Below, piece by piece: positions 26,367 through 33,526 of a DNA stretch of 64,000 bases (position 1 is the stretch's first letter; the number at the start of each line of letters is the position of its first letter). Source of the stretch: Chitinophagaceae bacterium (GTDB taxonomy: Bacteria > Bacteroidota > Bacteroidia > Chitinophagales > Chitinophagaceae); assembly GCA_016713085.1 (NCBI GenBank), contig JADJPV010000002.1:1364001-1428000 (forward strand). The letters are read 5' to 3'. Under the pieces are notes generated by a model. The model was not told the DNA's origin. It saw only the letters and a program-made list of their open reading frames with translations, and did no database searches. The position numbers and the translations under genes were made by a program.

Positions 26367-27554
26367 CCATTTCCTTCATGTATGTCGCTAAATCCTTATC
26401 CCCTCTTCCACTCAAACAAATCACCACCTGGTCAGTTGCTTTAAATTTCATTTGCTTCAATGCAGAAAATGCATGTGCAGTTTCCAATGCAGGAATAATT
26501 CCTTCCAGTCTTGCAATTTCAAATGCAGCCTGTAATGCTTCCTCATCAGTTGCACTTAAGAATGTGCCTCGACCGCTCTCAAACAAATTTGCATGCAGCG
26601 GACCAATACCTGGATAATCCAACCCAGCTGAAATACTATGTGGTTCTACCACCTGTCCATCTTCTGTCTGCATCAGCAAACTTTTACTTCCATGCAGGAT
26701 TCCCATTTTCCCAAGTTGTGTTGTTGCTGCACTCATACCACTGTTTACACCATGACCCGCTGCTTCAACAGCAACCAGTTGCACACTCAACTCATCCAAA
26801 AATGATAGAATGCACCGGCTGCATTACTGCCACCACCAACGCAAGCCATTACATGTGTTGGTAACTCACTGCCTGTTTTTTCTTTTAACTGCCAGCGTAT
26901 TTCTTCACTGATCACACTTTGAAATCTCGCCACCATATCAGGATAAGGATGCGGACCAACCACGCTGCCGATTATATAATGTGTATCGTTGGGATTATTG
27001 ATCCAGTCACGGATGGCTTCGTTGGTTGCATCTTTCAAGGTCTTGCTTCCGCTAACTGCGGGAATCACTTTTGCACCCAGCATTTTCATACGTGCCACAT
27101 TCGGCGCCTGCCGTTCAATATCTTTTTCGCCCATGTACACAATGCATTCCACACCTTTCAATGCACATACGGTTGCAGTTGCAACGCCATGCTGTCCAGC
27201 ACCAGTTTCTGCAATGATGCGTTTCTTTCCTAAACGTTGTGCCAGCAAAATTTGTCCAACCGTATTGTTGATCTTATGTGCACCAGTGTGACAAAGATCT
27301 TCCCGCTTTAAATAAATATTTGTGTTGAACTGTTTGCTCAAACGTTTTGCAAAATATAACGGTGTAGGACGGCCTACATAATCTTTCAGCAAGTCCCTGA
27401 ATTCTTTCTGAAACTCTGTTTCATACATAATCTCCAGGTAACGGCTCTGCAATTCTTCCACATTGCGGTGCAGCATTTCAGGGATATAGGCCCCGCCGAA
27501 TTTTCCGTAATAACCTTGCGATGAAGGTTGTTGATATGTTGTTGTCATTTTCAT
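26350..27554 (-). CDS. trpB: TrpB, tryptophan synthase beta chain, with one apparent frameshift
   Basis: Open frames 27554-26787 and 26799-26350 join to about 401 aa, normal for TrpB. PLP lysine in CHTGAHKINN, ETGAGQHGVA, phosphate-binding GGGSNAAGAF and C-terminal HAFSAL and CLSGRGDKD are all present. It condenses indole with serine. The break is at 26807-26811, where a run of five T (sense) gives HFWMS-stop; six T would give the expected HFLDELSVQLV. The normal end is replaced by EAPIP-stop from an R1 element. A dispersed R2 repeat lies upstream (27571-27614). Confidence 0.94.
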
Positions 27555-27570
27555 TTCTTTATGTAGCCAG

Positions 27571-27614
27571 CAACTGTGCTACTATTTTACTTTTGTTGCG
27601 TCGCACTCTTCTAC
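27571..27614 (-). repeat. Dispersed repeat R2, copy 3, upstream of trpB
   Basis: The minus strand carries GCGACGCAACAAAAGTAAAA and a TAGTAGCACAGTTGC tail; a diverged match to 222-259 and 15897-15932, ending 17 nt before the trpB start. Confidence 0.55.
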
Positions 27615-27688
27615 CCCAATAAGTTTATTCACCATTTTTCTACTTACTCAAAATCTTTTCTATCAGCCCATATCCATAAACAGCATCT

Positions 27689-28087
27689 TCAATATATTTG
27701 TCGCTTAACATAAACCTGACTCGCTTTTTTTCTGAAAAAAAAAGCTAAATCTTGATCATATTCTGTGACATAGTATTTATTATCATCGTCATCTAATCTA
27801 TAAAAGCCCAAAACTGGCATCTTAAAGATTTCATGATCTTTTGAAACCTTTCCAATTATTTTCCACTTCTTTTTAATTATCCCTAAGTCCCCAAACAAAC
27901 ATCTTAAAACAATCTTATCTAAGTTCACTTTAACTAACCCATCTTTTAACTTCAAACTCTTAGCCGATTTAAAAAAGAATCCTAAAACAGTTCCTTTAAA
28001 ATTTGCTCTTATTACAACTCCAAAAGCAATGTCGTTGTTTTTTAATTTAAGTTTGAATACATCGCCTATCGAATACTTATTTTTCAA
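27689..28087 (-). CDS. Imm26-like (predicted immunity protein family) small protein
   Basis: 132 aa. The opening KYSIGDVFKLKLKNNDIAFGVVIRA resembles the Imm26 family of polymorphic-toxin immunity proteins, with later FKMPVLGFYRLDDDD. The C-terminus (FFFRKKASQVYV) looks frame-shifted. Removing one A from the adjacent run at about 27727-27733 would open MLSDKYIEDAVYGYGLIEKI, continuing to about 27642, which looks more like a genuine end. No toxin gene is adjacent, so it is an orphan inserted between trpB and trpF. Assignment is moderate; the gene could be any small barrel protein. Confidence 0.5.
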   Translation of the reverse strand: MKNKYSIGDVFKLKLKNNDIAFGVVIRANFKGTVLGFFFKSAKSLKLKDGLVKVNLDKIVLRCLFGDLGIIKKKWKIIGKVSKDHEIFKMPVLGFYRLDDDDNKYYVTEYDQDLAFFFRKKASQVYVKRQIY

Positions 28088-28112
28088 GACATCAATTATT
28101 AGTTCGTAAGTA

Positions 28113-28243
28113 AAACTGCTCTGCGAAGTCTCCAGACTTCGCAGTTTTATGCTAAAAGTCTCCCGACTTTTCTTTTTCTTTTCAATATCCTGTCAGAAAC
28201 AGGATGCATAGCACCTCAAAGTCTAGAGACTTTGAAGAGCATC
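28113..28243. repeat. REPIN-like pair of palindromes downstream of the RAYT gene
   Basis: Contains in order: an 11-bp perfect palindrome with CC centre (28121-28131/28134-28144), a 7-bp hairpin AAAAGTC/GACTTTT (28154-28171), a 7-bp hairpin ATCCTGT/ACAGGAT (28187-28205), and a 9-bp palindrome TCAAAGTCT/AGACTTTGA (28216-28235). The first is inverted relative to the last; both are edged by a GATGCATAG- or AGCATAA-type lead and an AGAGCA end. Two REP-like units facing each other is the layout called REPIN. Confidence 0.75.
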
Positions 28244-28249
28244 AAAACA

Positions 28250-28816
28250 TCAAATCAGCTCAACATTCATAATCCCTCTCCCCAAAATATAATTCGATGC
28301 ACTGGAATACAGATAATCTTCCGGCTTTTCAACAATACCTGCTCTTACAGGATTGTCATGTGTATAATCCAACTTTGTATCTGTAAATGCTTTGCTGAAA
28401 CATTCTTCGGGATGATTATCGTTACTCCATATTTGCCATCCTTTATTATTTGGGTTTTTCGTTCCATAATATTTAAATTGATGCTTCATCCAAATACTCC
28501 TGCTTTCTTTTTCACTTTCTATAACCGTCACCATTTGTTTATGTGTAAATTTTTTAAAGTCACGAATAATATCACTTAATGTTTTTTTCTGTTTATCGTT
28601 TGCTCTTGCTATCAGGTGCATATGGTTACTCATAATTACATAAGCGTTTAAAATTAACTGCTCCTGTTGTTGGGCAAAACGCAATGCGTCCAATACAATA
28701 TCTCTGTACACCTGCCGTGAAAACAAATCAATCCAACCACACACGGTAAACGTTAAGAAGTGTGTTGCAAACTGATCCCTTATCACATAACCATCTCTGA
28801 AATCTATATCCTTCAT
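28250..28816 (-). CDS. REP-associated tyrosine transposase (RAYT, Y1/IS200-like)
   Basis: 188 aa, intact. The Y1 transposase HUH motif is H65-M66-H67 in VIMSNHMHLIA, and the nucleophile region is KLDYTHDNPVRAGIVEKPEDY (Y151), the pattern of RAYTs. The N-terminus FLTFTVCGWIDLF is the first core strand. RAYTs act on REP palindromes rather than forming simple insertion sequences. Here the gene is bracketed by matching inverted palindromes (28113-28243 and 28840-28892), and it sits inside the trp gene cluster between the Imm26-like gene and trpF. Confidence 0.92.
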   Translation of the reverse strand: MKDIDFRDGYVIRDQFATHFLTFTVCGWIDLFSRQVYRDIVLDALRFAQQQEQLILNAYVIMSNHMHLIARANDKQKKTLSDIIRDFKKFTHKQMVTVIESEKESRSIWMKHQFKYYGTKNPNNKGWQIWSNDNHPEECFSKAFTDTKLDYTHDNPVRAGIVEKPEDYLYSSASNYILGRGIMNVELI

Positions 28817-28839
28817 ATAAGATATTTTCGTTTCTTTAT

Positions 28840-28892
28840 ATCAAGTCAGAGACTTGATGCATAGAACTGCGAAGTCTGGAGACTTCGCAGAG
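28840..28892 (+). repeat. REP-like palindrome upstream of the RAYT gene
   Basis: Hairpin ATCAAGTC/GACTTGAT (28840-28858), then GCATAGAA, then the same 11-bp palindrome as at 28121-28144 but with GG centre (28867-28877/28880-28890). The reverse complement of the downstream unit matches it with about two mismatches over 35 bp, so the RAYT is flanked by inverted copies. Confidence 0.8.
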
Positions 28893-28908
28893 CAACCCCA
28901 CACTCATC

Positions 28909-29631
28909 TCACTTGTCCAGCTTCGGCGGGAGTTCAGACAAAAACTTCCTCAACAAACCCATATCCTTCACCCCCGGCATTGTTTCAAATTTGCTGTTCA
29001 CATCCAATGAAAACAGATCTTTCGCCACTTCTTCTTTTGCAAACTCTTTAACAGCTGCTGCATCAGTTGGTTCAATTCCGCCACTTAAGAAAAAAGGTTT
29101 GCCGATATTCAATCCCTTCAGCATGTCCCAGTTGAATTTCTTTCCCGTTCCTCCATATCCTGCACCCATGGTATCAAACATAAACATATCGCAGGCTTCA
29201 TAATAGTCTTTGATCTTCCACGGAATATTATCATCTTCTGCAATACGGAATGCCTTGATCACTGAAATATAATCCGATACCTTTTCACAGAACTTGGGTG
29301 TTTCATCGCCATGCAGCTGCACCATATGCAAACCGAAATTCTCTACATGGTTAATGATCTCATCATAGGAAGCATTCACAAACACACCTACTTTATACAC
29401 TTTCAGCTTTGCCCGCTTCACCTGTACACCGGTTAAATGCTTCAGCACAAATCTCGGCGACTTGTGATAAAAGATCATGCCTGCAAACTCTACACCCATT
29501 TCACCGAGTTGATGCATCTGTTCCAGGTCTGTCATACCGCAAACTTTAATACGCCCCCCTCGCCCCCTATCCATTCGACTAAGCTCAGGAGGGGAGCTGG
29601 TAACATCACTATTGTTGGTCAGTTCATTCAT
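28909..29631 (-). CDS. trpF: TrpF, phosphoribosylanthranilate isomerase, copy 1, with an N-terminal palindromic insert
   Basis: 240 aa from the ATG at 29631. The barrel begins RIKVCGMTDLEQM (catalytic Cys), continues VQLHGDETPKFC and MFDTMGAGYGGTGKKF (catalytic Asp), and ends FFLSGGIEP and SLDVNSKFETMPGVKD. It isomerises phosphoribosyl-anthranilate. The ~26 residues before IKVCGM are not found in TrpF and are mostly encoded by an R1 element (29553-29597). A second, distinct trpF lies immediately upstream in the operon. Both copies keep the catalytic residues, so neither is visibly inactive. Confidence 0.93.
   Translation of the reverse strand: MNELTNNSDVTSSPPELSRMDRGRGGRIKVCGMTDLEQMHQLGEMGVEFAGMIFYHKSPRFVLKHLTGVQVKRAKLKVYKVGVFVNASYDEIINHVENFGLHMVQLHGDETPKFCEKVSDYISVIKAFRIAEDDNIPWKIKDYYEACDMFMFDTMGAGYGGTGKKFNWDMLKGLNIGKPFFLSGGIEPTDAAAVKEFAKEEVAKDLFSLDVNSKFETMPGVKDMGLLRKFLSELPPKLDK
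29553..29597 (-). repeat. Expanded R1 palindromic element in the trpF copy 1 N-terminus
   Basis: R1 arms (AGCTCCCCTCCTGAG ... AGGGGGCGAGGGGGGC, minus strand) separated by an extra TTCGACTAAGCTCAGG-type segment. In frame, it encodes SSPPELSRMDRGRGG. Confidence 0.75.
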
Positions 29632-29703
29632 ATTATACCAGTTTAAAATTAAACCGGCGAGCATCGTTATATATTTTCAACCTGTAACTTTTTCAAGCTC
29701 TTG

Positions 29704-29731
29704 ACTTACTCCCTTTAGGGTTGGGGTTTTT
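29704..29731 (+). repeat. R1-type palindromic element at the 3' end of trpF copy 2
   Basis: Plus strand ACTCCCTTTAGGGTTGGGG; touches the TAA stop of the second trpF (29730-29732). Confidence 0.75.
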
Positions 29732-30356
29732 ATTTCATCCCCAGCTTAAACTGCAGCACTAATGCCATATCTTTTTCACCCGGTTCTTTTTCCACTTTGC
29801 TGTTAATATCCACTCCGTAAAAATCAGGATGTTTAAATGCTTTGATCTTTGCAATATCAGCCACACCAATTCCCCCACTCAGGAAAAATGGTTTTTCAAT
29901 TTTGCTTTTTGCAATGATGCTCCAGTCGAACTGTTTACCGGTTCCGCCTTTCGCATCAGCACTTTTTGTATCGAACAGATAATAATCACAGGCTCCGTCA
30001 TAAGGCGCAACCAGTTCATCAATAGAACCTGTTGTTTCATCAATACGGAATGCTTTGATCACTTCAATATCTTCATTCAAATCACTGCAGAATTCAGGTG
30101 TTTCTTCACCATGCAGCTGCACCACATCCAACCCATAATCTTCAATGGCATCGAGGATATCACTGTACGTTGGATTTACAAACACACCTACCTTCTTCAG
30201 ATCATAATCTGCTTTCTTCACTTCTTTTTTATCGAGCTTTCCTTCCGCATATCTCGGAGAATCTTTGTCGAAAATAAATCCGGCAAAATCAATATCCAGT
30301 CCTTCTAACTGCTGTAACTGTTTCAGCTGTGTAATGCCGCAAACTTTAATATTCAT
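29730..30356 (-). CDS. trpF: TrpF, phosphoribosylanthranilate isomerase, copy 2
   Basis: 208 aa, a normal TrpF length. NIKVCGITQLKQL supplies the catalytic Cys, VQLHGEETPEFC the phosphate region, and LFDTKSADAKGGTGKQF the catalytic Asp; the end is FFLSGGIGVADI and GVDINSKVEKEPGEKD. It overlaps trpC by 4 nt, so it is the copy coupled to the operon. It resembles copy 1 along the whole length but is clearly diverged, so the duplication is not recent. Confidence 0.95.
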   Translation of the reverse strand: MNIKVCGITQLKQLQQLEGLDIDFAGFIFDKDSPRYAEGKLDKKEVKKADYDLKKVGVFVNPTYSDILDAIEDYGLDVVQLHGEETPEFCSDLNEDIEVIKAFRIDETTGSIDELVAPYDGACDYYLFDTKSADAKGGTGKQFDWSIIAKSKIEKPFFLSGGIGVADIAKIKAFKHPDFYGVDINSKVEKEPGEKDMALVLQFKLGMK

Positions 30357-31141
30357 GCTTTGGTTTTTAATGTTCTTACAAATTGTTCAAATGCCTTCCC
30401 GGGGTTTTCTTCTTTCATAAAATTTTCACCAATCAAAAATCCCCTGAATCCATTCTCTTTAAATAACAATATATTTTCTACTGAGCTGATACCGCTCTCG
30501 GCCACTTTTATTTTATCTGCAGGAATCTGTTTCGCCATCCGCAAACTCCGTTCAATATCCACTTCAAATGTTTTGAGGTTGCGGTTGTTGATACCCACAA
30601 TTTCTGTTTCCTCACAAATATGCCCCAGCTCTTCTTCTGCGTGAAGTTCCAGTAAAACTTCCAATCCCAGCGATTTTGCAAATGCCGCCAACCGTTTTAC
30701 TTCAGCTACTGTTAAACAGGCAGCGATGAGCAAAATTACGTCAGCACCCATTGACTTTGCTTCCGTGATCTGGTATTCATCCACAATAAAATCTTTCCGC
30801 AGAATCGGGATCTTATTTACCCTTGCTTTCACTAAGTCTTCCGTACTTCCGCCAAAGAACAGTTCATCTGTGAGCACACTCAAACAGGAAGCTCCGTTAC
30901 TGGCATAAGCTGATGTTACTTCAATCACATCCACCTTGTCATTAATAATTCCTTTTGATGGTGATTTTCGTTTGAACTCTGCAATGATGCCGGTTCTTGT
31001 ATCATCCAGCAAAAACTGTTTCAATGAAAGTACAGGTCTCGTATACAACACGGTTTGCTCTAATTCAGCAACAGGTTTCTCTGTTTTCTTTTTGATTACT
31101 TCTTCCCGCTTACTTTCAATGATGGTATCAAGTATATTCAT
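30353..31141 (-). CDS. trpC: TrpC, indole-3-glycerol-phosphate synthase
   Basis: 262 aa. Key barrel motifs: IIAEFKRKSPSKG (catalytic Lys), CLSVLTDELFFGGS, ILRKDFIVDEYQI (second Lys), LEVLLELHAEEEL (Glu), GINNRNLKTFEVD and VAESGISS (Glu, Ser). It closes the indole ring from CdRP. Start and stop overlap neighbours trpD (1 nt) and trpF copy 2 (4 nt). Confidence 0.97.
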   Translation of the reverse strand: MNILDTIIESKREEVIKKKTEKPVAELEQTVLYTRPVLSLKQFLLDDTRTGIIAEFKRKSPSKGIINDKVDVIEVTSAYASNGASCLSVLTDELFFGGSTEDLVKARVNKIPILRKDFIVDEYQITEAKSMGADVILLIAACLTVAEVKRLAAFAKSLGLEVLLELHAEEELGHICEETEIVGINNRNLKTFEVDIERSLRMAKQIPADKIKVAESGISSVENILLFKENGFRGFLIGENFMKEENPGKAFEQFVRTLKTKA

Positions 31142-32133
31142 TACTGCAGGCTGATTAATGTTTTCAAAGATTGATTGGCTCTTCCGCTTTCCAAACTTTC
31201 AACTGCTGCTGAATAGGCATCATCATAGGTTTGAAAATTTCCTGTGCAATACAATCCCATAGCCGCATTCGCCATCACCACAGCATTCTGCGCCCATGTT
31301 CCTTCACCGCTTAAAATCTTTGTAAAGATCTTTGCTGATTCTTCAATACTGTTTCCTCCATGCAGATCACTTGGCTGCACCATCCGTTTGCCTAACTGTT
31401 CAGGTGTCATGATCCGTTCGCCTTTATTGGTGATCACTTTGGTATCGTTGGTCAGTGATATTTCATCATATCCATCAAGACTGTGAATGATGGTAAATGC
31501 TCCGCCTGTTTGCTGCAATAAATAATTATACACTCTTGCCATTTCAAGATTGAACACACCCACCAATTGGTAAGCAGGATTGGCAGGATTCACCATCGGC
31601 CCCAGCATGTTGAAGAATGTACGCATGCCTAAATTTCTGCGGATTGGTCCAACTGTTTTTAATGCCGGATGAAACATCGGTGCATGCATGAAACAAATAT
31701 TCGCTTCTTCCACTTCACGTTTTAAGTTGTCTGTACTGTTCTTGAATTTATAACCAAGCTGCTCCATTACATTACTTGCACCACTGATGGTGGAAGCACC
31801 ATAGTTACCATGCTTGGCTACTTTTTGTCCGGCACCTGCAACTATAAAACAGGAAAGTGTAGATATGTTGAAGGTGTTTTTTCCATCACCACCTGTACCA
31901 ACTATATCCAGTACATCATAACCACCAAGATCAACGGGCACGCAAAGTTCCAGCAAAGCATCACGAAAGCCCTGCAGTTCTTCAATGGTAATACTGCGCA
32001 TAAGATAGACAGTCATGAATGCTGTTACTTCATGTTCGTTGTAAATGCTCTTGCCGATATTTACTAAAACATCTTTTGCAGCTTCTCTTGTAAGTGCCTT
32101 ATGTTCAAATAAGTATTGTAAAATCTTTTTCAC
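31141..32133 (-). CDS. trpD: TrpD, anthranilate phosphoribosyltransferase
   Basis: 330 aa. PRPP-binding VGTGGDGKNTFNIST, KHGNYGASTISGASNVMEQLG and the anthranilate-site NLGMRTFFNMLGPMVNP are all present, as is IIHSLDGYDEIS. It joins anthranilate to PRPP. It is a stand-alone TrpD, not fused to TrpG. Confidence 0.97.
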   Translation of the reverse strand: MKKILQYLFEHKALTREAAKDVLVNIGKSIYNEHEVTAFMTVYLMRSITIEELQGFRDALLELCVPVDLGGYDVLDIVGTGGDGKNTFNISTLSCFIVAGAGQKVAKHGNYGASTISGASNVMEQLGYKFKNSTDNLKREVEEANICFMHAPMFHPALKTVGPIRRNLGMRTFFNMLGPMVNPANPAYQLVGVFNLEMARVYNYLLQQTGGAFTIIHSLDGYDEISLTNDTKVITNKGERIMTPEQLGKRMVQPSDLHGGNSIEESAKIFTKILSGEGTWAQNAVVMANAAMGLYCTGNFQTYDDAYSAAVESLESGRANQSLKTLISLQ

Positions 32134-32139
32134 TCAGTA

Positions 32140-32412
32140 TTATTTAGCTGTTTTAATAATGTGTACAACAATAAATCCTCCCTTCACTCTGTAGCAATTA
32201 ATCCAAATACTTTTCATGCCTTGAATTAGAATTGATTCATCCTCTTCAATTTCTTTTTTTAATTCTTTTTGCATTGCGAGGCCAAAATATTTTATATCAT
32301 TTAGAATAATGTTATCAACCCATTTGCTTTTCGCAGTTTCTAAATCCTTTGCAGATTCCTGAGAAATATAGGTACCGCCTCTGTAAGCCATAATAAATGT
32401 AAATAAGCTCAT
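32140..32412 (-). CDS. Conserved-looking small protein of unknown function in the trp operon
   Basis: 90 aa (MSLFTFIMAYRGGTYISQ...). No family recognised. It has an alternating hydrophobic/charged pattern with a central Lys/Glu-rich helix (KELKKEIEEDESILIQ) and a beta-like end (GGFIVVHIIKTAK). It sits 6 bp upstream of trpD and 9 bp downstream of trpG on the same strand, so it is part of the operon. Its position suggests an accessory role or simple insertion. Confidence 0.65.
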   Translation of the reverse strand: MSLFTFIMAYRGGTYISQESAKDLETAKSKWVDNIILNDIKYFGLAMQKELKKEIEEDESILIQGMKSIWINCYRVKGGFIVVHIIKTAK

Positions 32413-32421
32413 ATGACAATT

Positions 32422-32999
32422 TTACTTTAACCAGTTTCTTAAAATATCTTCTCCCACCGGCGTCAACACACTTTCCGGATGAAACTGTACTCCCTGCACA
32501 TCAAATGTTTTATGCTGCAATGCCATGATCATTCCTGTTTCATCTACGGCAGTAATTTCAAGATCAGCAGGAAAGTCTTCTTTATTAACCACCCAACTAT
32601 GATAACGGCCAACTTCGATCGTGTCTGGCAGATTGTTCAATACTGCATTTTGTTTTTTGGATCTTGGGTTTTGAATGTTGATCGGCGTTGCCACTCCATG
32701 AAAAACAGTTGACAGATTCGTCAGCGTTCCGCCAAATGCCTGACCAATTGCCTGGTGACCCAGACAAACTCCGAGAATAGATTTGGTTGATGCATATTCT
32801 TTGATCAAAGGCAACAACAACCCTGCTTCTTCAGGAATTCCCGGGCCTGGTGATAAAATAATTTTATCATAGTCCTTTACTTTTCCAATGGAATCTGGTC
32901 GTTACGATACACATCCACTTTAATATGTGTGATCTTCTCAACCAGGTGAACAAGGTTGTAGGTAAAGCTGTCGTAATTATCGAATACTAATATGCGCAT
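32422..32999 (-). CDS. trpG: TrpG, anthranilate synthase glutaminase component, with one apparent frameshift
   Basis: About 192 aa in two frames. The ATG at 32999 gives MRILVFDNYDSFTYNLVH and stops after PLEK at the four-A run at 32881-32884 (sense). One more A restores KVKDYDKIILSPGPGIPEEAG. The rest has catalytic Cys in SILGVCLGHQAIGQAFGG and His/Glu in VQFHPESVLT. It feeds ammonia to TrpE. The N-terminal part is too short to appear as a long open frame and would be missed by length filters. Confidence 0.93.
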
Positions 33000-33004
33000 A
33001 TTAA

Positions 33005-33033
33005 AACCCTCCAAATCCCGCCTTGCGGGACTT
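33005..33033 (+). repeat. R1-type palindromic element between trpG and the DUF559 gene
   Basis: Plus strand ACCCTCCAAATCCCGCCTTG then CGGGACTT. It touches the stop of the DUF559 gene and lies 5 bp from the trpG start. Confidence 0.7.
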
Positions 33034-33463
33034 ACTGCTTTGGTAATTCTTTTGAATTGTTAATTAAATTTTCAACTATAGTATTTATTTCATCGAGTAC
33101 GCTATCTATACTTTTAAAAACACGTTCATTTGTAAATCGAATAATTGTATTACCCCATTCCTTTAAATCATTCTCACGCTTCAGGTCATTGTCTTTTACT
33201 TCCTTCACATTGTGAATGCTCCCATCAATTTCAATGATCAGCCTGAGCTTATGACAATAAAAATCTGCAATGTAAATACCTATTGGATGCTGTCTTCTAA
33301 ACTTTAATCCTTTCACACCTGCTTTTAAATGATTCCACAAAAGACTTTCAGCATCCGTCATATTCCGACGCAGATCTTTAGCCAATTCAAAAATCAAGTG
33401 GCTGGCATTATTAAACATGCCGTCGTTTTTAAATGCTGATTTATGTTTCTTTTGTTCACTCAT
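33032..33463 (-). CDS. DUF559 endonuclease-like protein
   Basis: 143 aa. The DUF559 core is plain: LRRNMTDAESLLWNHLKAG, LKFRRQHPIGIYIADFYC, LRLIIEIDGSIH and WGNTIIRFTNERVF. The AD...EID pattern is a PD-(D/E)xK-type metal site related to Vsr repair endonucleases; a role in DNA cleavage is family inference. DUF559 genes often appear as single inserts in otherwise unrelated operons. Here it separates trpE from trpG. Confidence 0.88.
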   Translation of the reverse strand: MSEQKKHKSAFKNDGMFNNASHLIFELAKDLRRNMTDAESLLWNHLKAGVKGLKFRRQHPIGIYIADFYCHKLRLIIEIDGSIHNVKEVKDNDLKRENDLKEWGNTIIRFTNERVFKSIDSVLDEINTIVENLINNSKELPKQ

Positions 33464-33495
33464 TTTTTATACTGATCAATTTTGCATTCAGCAGC

Positions 33496-33526
33496 AAGTC
33501 TCCCTTTAGGGAGATTTAGAGGGTTT
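33496..33526 (-). repeat. R1-type palindromic element at the trpE stop codon
   Basis: Minus strand ACCCTCTAAATCTCCC then TAAAGGGAGACTT. It supplies the final codons and stop of trpE (ETL-stop). Confidence 0.8.

Noticed and set aside
26787..26811. Programmed frameshifting in trpB, trpA or trpG
   Set aside because: No slippery heptamer with a downstream structure is common to the sites; single missing bases in simple runs are a plainer explanation.
28100..28260. CRISPR array at the cluster of palindromes
   Set aside because: The units differ in sequence and spacing, there are no equal spacers and no cas genes; they belong to the RAYT system.
28250..28816. Complete IS200/IS605 insertion sequence
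   Set aside because: No TnpB or typical IS ends; the Y1 protein with NPVRAG motif and flanking REP-like palindromes fits a RAYT better.
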